From Nocardiopsis endophytica (GTDB lineage: Bacteria > Actinomycetota > Actinomycetes > Streptosporangiales > Streptosporangiaceae): 64,000 nucleotides of DNA. A program made the translations under genes and the position numbers. Numbering within the stretch: position 1 is the first letter of the stretch; every line of letters starts with the position of its first letter. Below are positions 16,036 to 24,366 of this stretch, one piece after another. The DNA lies in contig NZ_JAQFWQ010000010.1 in NCBI RefSeq assembly GCF_027706725.1, positions 34,779 to 98,778 on the forward strand, read 5' to 3'. The notes under the pieces are model-generated. The model searched no databases, was not told the DNA's origin, and was given only the letters and a program-made list of their open reading frames with translations.

Positions 16036-17070
16036 TCAGGCGGCCAGGGCCTCCGCCGCCTTCGTGATCCTCGCTGCCGCTTCTGCGATGTCGGCTTCGC
16101 TCACATCCAGGTGCACGACCATCCGGACCGTGTCCTCGGCGATGGCGATGCAGCCCACCCCGTGCGCCCCCGCCAGCTCCGCCAGCTTCGGGGCCTCGCC
16201 CGGCTCGGTCTTGGCGATCACCATGTTCGTCAGGGCCTCCGCCGACAGCCCCGGGGCCGCGCTCAGGGACGCCGCCAGGCGCTCCGCCCTCGCGTGGTCG
16301 TCGGCCAGTCGCTCCAAGTGGTGGTCGAGCGCGTACAGCGCCCCCGCCGCGATGATGCCCGCCTGGCGCATCCCTCCCCCCAGCAGCTTCCGCGCCCGGC
16401 GCGCGCGGCGGATGGTGTCTCGGTCAGACACCAGCGCGGCGCCCACCGGGGCTCCCAGCCCCTTCGAGAAGCAGACGGTCACCGTGTCCGGCCCCGCCGC
16501 CGCCTCCGCGAGGCTCACGCCCAACGCCGTCGCCGCGTTCCACAGCCGCGAACCGTCCAGGTGCGCCTTCAACCCGTGCTCACGGGCGAACGCGGACACC
16601 CGCGCCTGCCCCTCCAGGGCCATGACACGGCCCGTGAAGGTGTTCTCCATGCAGACCAGCGCCGGCTGGGCGCGGTGCACATCGTCCGTCCCCTTGATGA
16701 GGCGCTCCAGCCACTCCTGAGGCGGCGTGCTGTCCGGCCCCGAGAAGGTCCGGGGCAGCAGGCGGGACAGCACCGAAGTGCCGCCCTGCTCGTTGCCCAG
16801 GATGTGCGCCAGCTCGTGCGCCCAGATCTCGTCGCCGCTGCGGCCGGCCAGGTAGGCCGCGATCTGGTTGGCCATGTGCGCCGAGGGGGTGTACAGCGCG
16901 GCCTCCCGCCCCAGCAGCTCGGCGGTGCGCTCCTCAAGGGCGCGGACGGTGGGGTCCTCCTCGAACACGTCGTCGCCGACCTCGGCGTCGGCCATGGCGC
17001 GGCGCATCTCGGGGGTGGGCCGGGTCATGGTGTCCGAACGCAGGTCGATCTCAAGCGTGGTTGCGGGCAT
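16036..17070 (-). CDS. low-specificity L-threonine aldolase
   Basis: A 344-residue fold-type I PLP enzyme splitting L-threonine/allo-threonine into glycine and acetaldehyde. Family marks: IDLRSDTMTRPTPEMRRAM at the start, GDDVFEEDPTV, then HELAHILGNEQGG, HLDGSRLWNAA with the PLP-binding Asp/Arg region, and VCFSKGLGAPVG with Lys203 as the Schiff-base lysine. The ATG at 17070 follows GGGAG; a longer in-frame extension is only low-complexity sequence. It stands alone between a CRISPR array and a serine hydrolase gene. Confidence 0.93.
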   Translation of the reverse strand: MPATTLEIDLRSDTMTRPTPEMRRAMADAEVGDDVFEEDPTVRALEERTAELLGREAALYTPSAHMANQIAAYLAGRSGDEIWAHELAHILGNEQGGTSVLSRLLPRTFSGPDSTPPQEWLERLIKGTDDVHRAQPALVCMENTFTGRVMALEGQARVSAFAREHGLKAHLDGSRLWNAATALGVSLAEAAAGPDTVTVCFSKGLGAPVGAALVSDRDTIRRARRARKLLGGGMRQAGIIAAGALYALDHHLERLADDHARAERLAASLSAAPGLSAEALTNMVIAKTEPGEAPKLAELAGAHGVGCIAIAEDTVRMVVHLDVSEADIAEAAARITKAAEALAA

Positions 17071-17114
17071 GGGCGGCTCCCGTTCCTTCACGTCGGATAC
17101 CCGGTCAACCCTAG

Positions 17115-18137
17115 TCAGGCGCTTCCGACGGGTCCGCGCGGGGCCTGGCGGGCGATGTCGGCGGCCATCGCGTCCACGACGGCCTCCGCCACGTGCTCGG
17201 TGCACTCGACGCCCGACCCGTAGCCGGGGTGGCCGGAGGAGAGCACGGCGACGAGGTAGGTCCGCCCGTCGTCGGCGACGATGCGGCCGGTGCTGTTGAC
17301 CGCCCAGCGGCCGCCGTCGGACTCGACCGGCACCCACCCGTTCTTGAGCTCGGCGCCGCCTCCCCGGTCGGCGGCGGAGACGCCCCAGGCCTGTTCCGGG
17401 GCGACGCCGGAGAGGAACCCGCGTGCGGTCTCCCGGTATTCGGGGGCCAGGGGCCCTTCGTCGGTGTAGAGGATGCTGAGCAGGGTGAGGCGTTCGCGCG
17501 CGGTGGTGGAGGCGAGGCCCCACCGCCCGCCGAACCGTTCCCCGGCGTCGGCCAGGCCGAGCCGGCCGCGGCCCTCCTGGAACCCGGCGTAGGTGCCGAT
17601 GCGTTCGAAGAGGCCGTCGGCGGCGTCGTTGTCGCTGAAGCCGATCGCCGCCCTCGCCAGGGCGCGCTCCGCCTCATCGAGGGGGCGCCCGTCGGACTGG
17701 GCCTTGAGGAGGAGGATGGTGAGGATGTCGAGCTTGACGACGCTTCCCGGGGTGAAGGGCTCATCGGCGCGGTAGCCGAACGCCGTACCGCTGTCGAGTT
17801 CGACGGCGGCGACGGAGAAGTCCCCGGTGATCTCGGCGCGGTAGGCCTCCAGCTCCCGGGCGAGGTCGCGTTCGGTGTCGGAGGCGAGGGCGGCCGGTCC
17901 GCCTTCGGGACCTCCGTGGCCTGCAGTGCCGGAGGAAGCCGGATCATGCCACGGGGGCGCGAACACCGACGGCGTGGTGGACGGCGCCGCACCCGTCTCC
18001 GCGCGCGCCGCCGGAGGATCGAGCGCGGCGGCCATGGGGGCCGCGAGCACGGCCGCAGCCGCGACGGCGGCCCATCTCCAGGCCGTTTCGCGACCGGGTA
18101 AAAGGCGGGCGATACCCCGCGTCAGCACATGATCCAT
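17115..18137 (-). CDS. class A beta-lactamase-like serine hydrolase, exported
   Basis: A 340-residue protein with an N-terminal export signal (helix about residues 20-38, AAARA-type site) and a beta-lactamase2/PBP-like domain. Ser132-Val-Val-Lys135 is the SxxK motif and Ser167-Asp-Asn169 is SDN. The third motif, usually KTG, reads Lys264-Asn-Gly266. True beta-lactamase activity is uncertain because of that change and because the omega-loop Glu is not obvious; a peptidoglycan-related or other serine hydrolase is equally likely. A small palindrome (18147-18162) lies just upstream. Confidence 0.82.
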   Translation of the reverse strand: MDHVLTRGIARLLPGRETAWRWAAVAAAAVLAAPMAAALDPPAARAETGAAPSTTPSVFAPPWHDPASSGTAGHGGPEGGPAALASDTERDLARELEAYRAEITGDFSVAAVELDSGTAFGYRADEPFTPGSVVKLDILTILLLKAQSDGRPLDEAERALARAAIGFSDNDAADGLFERIGTYAGFQEGRGRLGLADAGERFGGRWGLASTTARERLTLLSILYTDEGPLAPEYRETARGFLSGVAPEQAWGVSAADRGGGAELKNGWVPVESDGGRWAVNSTGRIVADDGRTYLVAVLSSGHPGYGSGVECTEHVAEAVVDAMAADIARQAPRGPVGSA

Positions 18138-18146
18138 GGCTTAGTG

Positions 18147-18162
18147 GTGCCAATGCTGGCAC
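18147..18162. promoter_or_regulatory. palindrome upstream of the serine hydrolase
   Basis: GTGCCA-ATGC-TGGCAC is a perfect 6-bp dyad with a 4-nt spacer, 10 nt upstream of the ATG. It is a possible repressor site; no dedicated regulator is adjacent. Confidence 0.35.
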
Positions 18163-18291
18163 GTCCGACAGTTGCCGATTAATACCCGCTCATATCGATT
18201 GCGCTAACTTCGGCGGCAGAAACGCCCGCCCCGCAGGCGGTCCGGGCCTCGCCCCTGCCTTCCGCCCGGAGCCCCCGCCCGGCCCCTACGT

Positions 18292-18355
18292 CGTTGATCT
18301 CGGGGAACCCGGGCTTATGACGGCTCTCTTAAGCCCGGGTTCCCCGAGATCAACG
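18292..18355. repeat. 64-nt palindromic repeat, copy B (subfamily II)
   Basis: This is the most perfect copy: 26-bp arms (18292-18317 and 18330-18355), beginning CGTTGATCTCGGGGAACC, enclose a 12-nt loop. It lies 26 nt past the bioN stop and could act as that operon's terminator. Confidence 0.9.
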
Positions 18356-18381
18356 AGATTCCGGACCGGCCCGGACAGGAT

Positions 18382-18993
18382 CTAGTCGACCCCGCGGGCG
18401 GTCATCGCCTCCCCCATCGCCTCGGCCGTGCGGATCATGCCGACGATGACCGGGACGACGGTGAGGTGGGGCCAGGCGGGCAGGCCGCGCGCGGCGCAGG
18501 CGTCCCGCGACTCCTGCCAGGCCGCGGCGACCATGGGCACCGAGCGGACCGTCAGGGCGAGGACGAGCGCGACGCGGTCGGGTCGCACACCGGCCGGGGC
18601 GAGCGGGCGGGCGAGGCGCTCAAAGAGGTCGAGCATCGCGCTGACGCGGGTGGTGAAGGTGACCAGGCCCGCCGCGAGGACGGCGGCGACGAGGAGCAGG
18701 CAGACGCGCAGCGCGGCCCAGGGGTCGCCGGTGAGGGTCTGGAAGAGCGCGATGACGGCGAGGAACGGCAGCAGGGGCAGGAGGAGGCGCAGCGGGCGCC
18801 GCAGGCCGAGGCCGGTGGCGGGGTAGGCGCACAGGCAGGCGAGGGCGGCGGCGGGGGTCGCGATGAGCCCGGCGCGGTGGTCGTCGAGTGCGACGAGGAC
18901 GGTGACGAGGGCGAGGAGCCCGAGGAGCTTGGCCCCGGCCGGGAGGCGGTGCAGCACCGACCGGCCGGGGACGAAGAGGCCGAGGACGTTCAC
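18382..18993 (-). CDS. bioN: ECF transporter transmembrane protein BioN
   Basis: A 203-residue EcfT/CbiQ-family membrane protein with about five helices, coupling the ATPase to the substrate-binding subunit. The family stretch DLFERLARPLAPAGVRPDRVALVLALTVR is split by the coupling helix, and the C-terminal ARG signatures appear as ESRDACAARGLP and AEAMGEAMTARGVD. The GTG start at 18993 overlaps the bioM stop (GTGA). Placement directly after bioM and bioY makes biotin the probable substrate. Confidence 0.88.
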   Translation of the reverse strand: MNVLGLFVPGRSVLHRLPAGAKLLGLLALVTVLVALDDHRAGLIATPAAALACLCAYPATGLGLRRPLRLLLPLLPFLAVIALFQTLTGDPWAALRVCLLLVAAVLAAGLVTFTTRVSAMLDLFERLARPLAPAGVRPDRVALVLALTVRSVPMVAAAWQESRDACAARGLPAWPHLTVVPVIVGMIRTAEAMGEAMTARGVD

Positions 18994-19721
18994 GACCGCT
19001 CCCCCGGGCCCTCCCGCAGGCCGGACGGCTCCGTGCTCGGCGCCCGGGCGTCCATCAGTGCGGTGTAGTGGGCGATGGCCGCGTCCGGGGCGCCGTCGAA
19101 GACGACCCGTCCGGCGTCGATGACCAGGACGCGGTCGAAGCCCTGCAGCATGTCGAGCTGGTGGGTGAGCAGGACGAGCCGCTGCGGCAGCGCGCGCAGG
19201 GTGCGCTCGATGACGCGCGCGTTGTGCATGTCGAGCAGCGTGGTGGGCTCGTCGCACACCAGCACATCGGGCTCGGTGACCAGCACCGAGGCGAGCGCGA
19301 GCATCTGCTTCTGGCCGCCGGAGAGCAGGTGGGCCGGGTGATCGCGGTGGTCGAGCAGGCCGTGCCGGTCCAGCACGGCGTCGACCCGGCTCCGCGTCTC
19401 GTCGGCGGTCAGGCCCACGCGGCGCAGGCCGAGGGCGACGTCCTCGGCCACGGTCGGCATGAGGATCTGGGTGGAGGCGTCGGAGAAGACGAAGCCCACC
19501 CGGCGGCGGGCGGCGCGCGGGTCGCGGCGGGTGTCCCGGCCGTCGACCCGCACGGTGCCCGAGTCGGGGACGACGAGTCCGTTGAGGGTGCGGGCGAGCG
19601 TGGACTTGCCCGAGCCGTTGGCGCCGATGATCCCGATGCGGTGCTCGGCGAGATCGAGGCTGATGCCGCGGAGGACGGGGCGGTCGCCGTAGGCGTGGGA
19701 GACGTCGCGCAGCTCGATCAT
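18990..19721 (-). CDS. bioM: ECF transporter ATPase BioM
   Basis: A 243-residue ABC ATPase energising vitamin uptake. Walker A is GANGSGKST (residues 33-41), the signature is LSGGQKQMLALASVL, Walker B is VLVCDEP with the catalytic Glu, and the switch His is in LLTHQLDML. Its stop overlaps the bioN start, and its ATG overlaps the end of bioY by 4 nt, so the three genes are translated together. Confidence 0.9.
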   Translation of the reverse strand: MIELRDVSHAYGDRPVLRGISLDLAEHRIGIIGANGSGKSTLARTLNGLVVPDSGTVRVDGRDTRRDPRAARRRVGFVFSDASTQILMPTVAEDVALGLRRVGLTADETRSRVDAVLDRHGLLDHRDHPAHLLSGGQKQMLALASVLVTEPDVLVCDEPTTLLDMHNARVIERTLRALPQRLVLLTHQLDMLQGFDRVLVIDAGRVVFDGAPDAAIAHYTALMDARAPSTEPSGLREGPGERS

Positions 19722-20347
19722 GCGCGCGGGCGCTCGGACTCGGCGTCGGGCTGTTCCTTCACGACCCGTCGGCCGGCCGGGGGCACCGGGTAGGCGCGGT
19801 GCACGGCCGCGGCGATGGCGGCGGCGAGGACGGCCTTGAGGAGGTCGCCGGGGAGGAAGACGCCCGCGCCGATGAAGCCGGCGAGGAGGGTGTCGCCGAG
19901 GTAGAGGGCGCTCCAGGGGACGCCGACGAGGTAGATGGCGCCGATGCCGCCGACGATGTTGATCAGGAAGCCGCCCCAGAAGCGGTAGCGGCGCATGAGG
20001 GTCTGGGTGAGCACGCCGATGACGAGGGCGCCGACGACCCAGCCGAGGAGGTAGCCGCCGGTGGGGCCGAGGAAGGGCTCGATGCCGCCGCGCCCGCCGG
20101 GGAGGAGGGGGAGCCCGGCGAGGGTGAGGGCAAGGAAGGTGAGGATGGAGAGGGTGCCGCGCTTGGCACCGAGGATGGCGGGGGCGAGCATGACGCCGAG
20201 GGTCTGGAGGGTGATCGGCACCGGGCCGACGGGGATGGCGAAGGGCATGCTCAGCGCGGCGAGGAGTGCGGCGAAGACGGCGACGAGCGCGAGGTCGCGG
20301 GCGGTGAGTCCGCGGTAGCGAACAGCCTGAGCAGGGGATTCGGCCAT
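19718..20347 (-). CDS. bioY: biotin-specific S component BioY
   Basis: A 209-residue membrane protein with six predicted helices, the biotin-binding subunit of the ECF importer. Typical BioY blocks are FAIPVGPVPITLQTLGVMLA near the N terminus, then GPTGGYLLGWVVGALVIG and LPGDLLKAVLAA. It is first of the operon bioY-bioM-bioN. The 200-nt region upstream should hold its promoter; on the minus strand a GTGACA hexamer sits about 80 nt before the ATG, but no clear BirA or BioQ operator was recognised. Confidence 0.93.
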   Translation of the reverse strand: MAESPAQAVRYRGLTARDLALVAVFAALLAALSMPFAIPVGPVPITLQTLGVMLAPAILGAKRGTLSILTFLALTLAGLPLLPGGRGGIEPFLGPTGGYLLGWVVGALVIGVLTQTLMRRYRFWGGFLINIVGGIGAIYLVGVPWSALYLGDTLLAGFIGAGVFLPGDLLKAVLAAAIAAAVHRAYPVPPAGRRVVKEQPDAESERPRA

Positions 20348-20552
20348 GGATGGGTCCTCGGGTCAGAGGGCGCCCGGGGAGGGCGCCGCGTTGATGGGGA
20401 CGCCACCCATTGTCCGGTTTGTCACCTTGAGGGACCTATGTGCCGCCCCACAGGGTTTGGGCCAGGGGGTTTGTCGGCTCCCTCTCTAGAACCGAAGGCA
20501 GTGAGGGGCGGACCCGGGCTATGGGTCCGCCCCTCACAAGCAACCGGAAGAT

Positions 20553-20703
20553 CACCACATCCCCGCACGTGCGGGGAGTACGCCTTCGTGATCAAGGCCG
20601 TCATTTTCGACGCCGGTCCATCCCCGCGCGTGCGGGTAGCCATTCAGCAAGATCGCGGTGTCCGTGTACTCCGGAGGCCATCCCCGACTGTGCGAGGGCG
20701 GGC
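20553..20703 (-). CRISPR. degenerate CRISPR relic, three repeats
   Basis: Three decayed 29-nt repeats at 20553-20581, 20614-20642 and 20675-20703 keep the 61-nt period and 32-nt spacers of the intact arrays, in minus orientation. The left copy still has CCCCGC/GCGGGG arms; the right one reads TCCCCGACTGTGCGAG. There is no leader-like sequence to the right, so this is probably an inactive remnant. Confidence 0.75.
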
Positions 20704-20827
20704 ACCTGCAGATCGAGATGACGCGTACATACTCCTGGTAGAGGCTCACGACCGCGATCCGGTTCCGGCCGGAGTGCAGCACCCCGTGGTAGAGCATCGG
20801 CCCGGAAGCATCCGGCATGCAGAGCCA

Positions 20828-21043
20828 TCAGCGCGGGGCTCGAACGTGATCGGACGCGGCACCGGGGGTCGGAGGGCCCAAGTGGTCGTTGAGCTGCCGC
20901 AGCAGATCCTCGGCGCTGTCAGCATGAAACGTCACGGATCCGGGGGGTGGTGGGGCGCCACGCATCATGCGCCCGTATGAGGCGTACGCGGCCTCGATGG
21001 TCTCGGGATCGGTGTCATGGTAGGGCCTGCGGGCGTCGCTCAC
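20828..21043 (-). CDS. small hypothetical protein between CRISPR loci
   Basis: A 71-residue frame from a GTG with GAGGAG 7 nt upstream. The product (starting VSDARRPYHDTDPETIEAAY, with ADSAEDLLRQLNDHL) is hydrophilic with helical stretches and matches no family I know. Third-position GC looks near 70 percent by eye, well below neighbouring genes, which suggests acquired DNA. An overlapping 47-aa minus-strand frame (21015-21158) has even weaker codon bias and was not called. No link to CRISPR function can be shown. Confidence 0.5.
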   Translation of the reverse strand: MSDARRPYHDTDPETIEAAYASYGRMMRGAPPPPGSVTFHADSAEDLLRQLNDHLGPPTPGAASDHVRAPR

Positions 21044-21210
21044 AGTCGGTCTCCTCGAAAAGGGCTGGCCTCCAGAGTGGGTGCAATCGCCCATCGTCGT
21101 CCATCTGTGCAACTGCAAAACGGACCTGTGCCTTCGTGGCGAGGGCCCGGGGATGCATCGCGGCGGATCCGGGAACACGAATCGGACGTACGAAGTGCTG
21201 TCCACGCCCT

Positions 21211-21543
21211 GGGCCCATCCCCGCGTCTGCGGGGCGCACAGCCGACCGGCCGCCTCCCGCTCGTCGGCGAGCGGTCCATCCCCGCGGGTGCGGGGCGCAC
21301 CTCAGCGTGGACGTGCTGGCCTCCGATCCGGACGGTCCATCCCCGCGGGTGCGGGGCGCACGGATGACACCCATACGACCCCGGCCTCCGGGCCGGTCCA
21401 TCCCCGCGGGTGCGGGGCGCACGCGCCCGCCAGGACGCCGACGACGCACAGCGGCGGCCCATCCCCGCGGGTGCGGGGCGCACAGCGACCCGGGCGCCTA
21501 CGACAGGATCAAGAAGGGCCCATCCCGCGGCTGCGGGGCGCAC
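21211..21543 (-). CRISPR. CRISPR array 2 (inverted), six repeats and five spacers
   Basis: Repeats start at 21211, 21272, 21333, 21394, 21455 and 21516, period 61, spacers 32 nt. Read on the minus strand the unit begins GTGCGCCCCGCACCCG and ends GGGGATGGACCG, differing from array 1 in the fifth base and the loop. The leader-proximal repeat (21516-21543) is 28 nt because one C of the CCCC run is lost, and its loop differs; the distal repeat (21211-21239) has a GTCTGC loop like array 1. No cas genes are nearby. Confidence 0.95.
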
Positions 21544-21585
21544 TCTTACTGACCTGCATCATTGTGGGGCGTTATCAAAAAGCGA
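21544..21585 (-). promoter_or_regulatory. CRISPR leader of array 2
   Basis: Its reverse complement ends GCAGGTCAGTAAGA immediately before the first repeat and contains TCGCTTTTTGATAACG, matching the array 1 leader. This fixes the array's direction as minus strand. Confidence 0.8.
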
Positions 21586-21637
21586 TTCTTCTCGGCCTCT
21601 TCGCGGACAGGGACGGTCCTCGTCCCGCTTCCGCTCC

Positions 21638-22699
21638 TCATTCTCCTACGGGAAGTACGCACGCCGGGTCGGGGATCGACAGCCGGTCCACCGCCTCGCC
21701 GGCCACGCCCTCCTCGTCGATCGGCATGCTCGTCACCGTTCCGCTGACCTGGTTCGCCACCACGACATGGCCGCTCATCACCGCGAAGTGGCGCGGCCAC
21801 TTGCCCCCGGTCGGGTACTCCGCCAGGAAGCGCAGCGCCGATCCGCCCTCCTCCACCGCGAAGGTCGACACCGTGTCCGCCCCCCGGTTCGCCACGTACA
21901 ACCGGTCCCCGGACGCCGACAGTGCGATCTCGCTCGGGTAGACGGCCTCCACCTCGCCGCCGTACTGGGACGCCTCGTAGGCCCCCAGCGACCACGCCGA
22001 CGCCTTGTCCTGGTCCCACTGCAGCACGTGCACCCGCGCGTCCAGCTCCCCCGACACGTACAGGAACCCCGCCGGGTGCATCGCGATGTGCCTCGGCCCC
22101 GTCCCCGGCGGCAGGCGCACGGGCTCCAGCGCCGCGCCCACCGGCTCCGGTGCGTCCGCATTGAACGGGTGCACCCGCAGCACATCGGCCCCCAGGTCGG
22201 CGATGAGCAGGTGCCGCCCACCGGGGGCGACCGCCGTGCAGTGCGCGCGCGGCCCCTCCTGGCGGCCGGCCACCGGTCCCGACCCCTCCCCCTCCAGAAG
22301 CGCGATCGCCGGGCCCGGGGCCGAGTCGCCCTCGATCGGGTGCACGCTCACCGACCCGCTGAAGTAGTTCGCGGCGATCACGTGCTTGCCCGCCGGGTGC
22401 ACCAGCACATGGCACGGCGCCTTGCCGTGGGTCGGGGTCTCCCCCAGCGTCACCGACGCCCAGCCCTCCCCGGCCGCGAACCAGGACAGGGCCCCGTCCA
22501 TGCGCTCGGACACCGCGTACACCTTGCCGCCGTCCGGGTGCATCGCCAGGAACGACGGCCCCGCCGCCTCCACGGCCGCGCCCCCGCCGCCCAGCCGCCC
22601 GCTCTCGGTGTCCATCCACGCGAGGTACACGCCGACGCCGGTCCCCGTCGGCTCGGAGTCGCGCGTGTAGGTCCCGACCCAAAGCAGCCTCTCGCCCAT
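21638..22699 (-). CDS. lactonase family beta-propeller (6-phosphogluconolactonase type)
   Basis: A 353-residue seven-bladed propeller of the YbhE/Pgl lactonase family. It starts ERLLWVGTYTRD, with GPSFLAMHPDGGKVYAVSE, then GKAPCHVLVHPAGKHVIAANYFSGSV, GPRHIAMHPAGFLYVSGEL and PRHFAVM, the usual HP-type blade signatures. 6-Phosphogluconolactone hydrolysis in the oxidative pentose phosphate route is the best-known role, but some members act on other lactones. An in-frame ATG at 22720 is an alternative start. The 3' end abuts the leader of CRISPR array 2. Confidence 0.87.
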   Translation of the reverse strand: MGERLLWVGTYTRDSEPTGTGVGVYLAWMDTESGRLGGGGAAVEAAGPSFLAMHPDGGKVYAVSERMDGALSWFAAGEGWASVTLGETPTHGKAPCHVLVHPAGKHVIAANYFSGSVSVHPIEGDSAPGPAIALLEGEGSGPVAGRQEGPRAHCTAVAPGGRHLLIADLGADVLRVHPFNADAPEPVGAALEPVRLPPGTGPRHIAMHPAGFLYVSGELDARVHVLQWDQDKASAWSLGAYEASQYGGEVEAVYPSEIALSASGDRLYVANRGADTVSTFAVEEGGSALRFLAEYPTGGKWPRHFAVMSGHVVVANQVSGTVTSMPIDEEGVAGEAVDRLSIPDPACVLPVGE

Positions 22700-22908
22700 C
22701 CGCGGCGCCTTCCTTCCCATCGGCGGTCCCCGTGCACGACCGAGGATCGCACGGCGCTCCGGAGCCCCGGCCGGTACGGGTCGGGAATGGCGGGAAGGCC
22801 CACTCCGGCGGGGCGGCGCACCGCCGCGGTCCCCGTCGCCGCCCGCGGGCAACGGTCCTTACTTTCGACAGGTGACGGCGGTGATCACGACTGGCTAGCG
22901 TCCAGGGC

Positions 22909-24366
22909 ATGCTCCTTTCCCGCCTCCGCGTCCCTCCCGGCCGCGCCGCGCTCGCCTGCGCCGCCCTGGCCGGGCTCGCGGCATGGTGGTGGCCGCCGTC
23001 GCTGTTCGCCCTGCCCGTCGCCTCGCTCCTCACCGGCCGCCTCTCCCCCGACCCGCGCCCGGCGGCCGTACTGTACGGCGTCGGCACGGCCGCCTGGGCG
23101 CTGCGCTTCGCCCTCGCCGGGGAACCGGTCGGCATGTGGGTGGTGGGCGGCGGGCTGGCCCTGCTCACCCTCCTGCTCCCCTGGCTGGTCGGCCTGTACC
23201 TGCGCAGCGCCGCCGCCCTGGAGCGGGCGGGCTGGGAGCGCGCCCGGCGCCTGGAGCGCGAGGCGCGCCTCGTCGCCGAGCGGGCGCGCATGCGCGAGCG
23301 GTCCCGCATCGCCCAGGACCTGCACGACGCGGTCGGCCATGAACTGAGCCTGCTGGCCCTGCGCGCGGGCGGCCTGGAGATGGCGTCCGACCTCTCCGAG
23401 GAGCGGCGGGGCCAGGCGGCCGAGTTGCGGGAGGCGGCCGGACGGGCCGCCGACCGCCTCGTCGAGGCGGTCGGGGTCCTGCGCGACGACGCCGCCCCTG
23501 AGGCGCCGCCGCTCGGCCCGATCGGTGACGGGGACGCCGCGCTCGGGGACCTCGCCGAGCGCGCGCGGGCGTCGGGGATGGACGTGGAACTCACCGACGA
23601 CGGCGCCCTGCACGACGTTCCGGTCCTCGTCGAGCGCGCCGCGTTCCGCGTCGTCCAGGAGGCGCTCACCAACGCCGCGAAGCACGCACCGGGCGCGGCC
23701 GTGCGCATCCTGGTCGAGGGCGCGCCCGGCGAGGTGTCGGTGCAGGTGCGCGACTCCGGCCCGGCGGCCGACGCGTCCGCCCCCGAAGCGCCCGGCGGCG
23801 GGACCGGCCTTGTCGGACTGCGGGAGCGCGTGCGGTTGGCCGGCGGCTCCCTGGACGCCGGCCCCGGCCGCGACGAGCGCGGGTGGACGGTGGCGGCGCG
23901 CCTTCCGCTCCAGGCACGGGAGGCCGCCTCTCCGTCCGAGGCACGGCTGGGCCGACCGGAGGATTCCGGGAGCGGCGTGGAAGCGGCCGATGCCCACCTC
24001 CGGCGCGCCCGGCGCCGCGCGGGGTGGGCGGTCGCGGCGGCCGTCGGGCTGCCGGCCGCCATGGTCGCCGCGGGCTACGCCGCCTCGATCGCCTTCACCG
24101 TGTACCAGGCGGAGACCGCTTCCCTGGCCCCGTCGGTGTTCGCGGCCCTGGAGCCCGGTCAGACGCGCGCCGAAGTGGAGGGGTCCCTGCCCCGGAGGGA
24201 CCTCTACGAAGGCCCCCTGGCAAGCGGCGGGCGGCCCGCCAGCCCGGACGGCCTGGAGTGCAGGTACTACCGCTCCGACGGGGACGTGTTCGGCGGAGGC
24301 GGAGAGCGCTACCGGCTGTGCTTCGATGAGGAGAAGCTGGTGTCGGCGGAGACGGTGGGGCGGTGA
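22909..24366 (+). CDS. NarL/DesK-type sensor histidine kinase with extra C-terminal membrane and BamE-like domain
   Basis: A 485-residue kinase. Three or four N-terminal helices (residues 1-105) precede a HisKA_3 segment ERSRIAQDLHDAVGHELSLL with phospho-acceptor His139. The ATPase domain has EALTNAAKH and GLVGLRERVRLAGG. Unusually the chain continues: another membrane helix at about 373-398, then an 80-residue tail with ALEPGQTRAEVEGSLPRRD, a Cys pair and YRLCFDEEKLV, resembling the BamE/SmpA fold. The tail would face outside and may be the sensor. The response regulator gene overlaps its stop (GTGA). Confidence 0.88.
   Translation: MLLSRLRVPPGRAALACAALAGLAAWWWPPSLFALPVASLLTGRLSPDPRPAAVLYGVGTAAWALRFALAGEPVGMWVVGGGLALLTLLLPWLVGLYLRSAAALERAGWERARRLEREARLVAERARMRERSRIAQDLHDAVGHELSLLALRAGGLEMASDLSEERRGQAAELREAAGRAADRLVEAVGVLRDDAAPEAPPLGPIGDGDAALGDLAERARASGMDVELTDDGALHDVPVLVERAAFRVVQEALTNAAKHAPGAAVRILVEGAPGEVSVQVRDSGPAADASAPEAPGGGTGLVGLRERVRLAGGSLDAGPGRDERGWTVAARLPLQAREAASPSEARLGRPEDSGSGVEAADAHLRRARRRAGWAVAAAVGLPAAMVAAGYAASIAFTVYQAETASLAPSVFAALEPGQTRAEVEGSLPRRDLYEGPLASGGRPASPDGLECRYYRSDGDVFGGGGERYRLCFDEEKLVSAETVGR

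Noticed and set aside
21015..21158. 47-aa minus-strand frame upstream of the small hypothetical gene between CRISPR loci
   Set aside because: Weak codon bias and no ribosome site; not enough to call a gene, though it could be a remnant.
20947..21552. Frames across array 2 giving repeating GPSPRVRGA and RSIPAGAGRT peptides
   Set aside because: Repeat translation artefact of the second CRISPR array.
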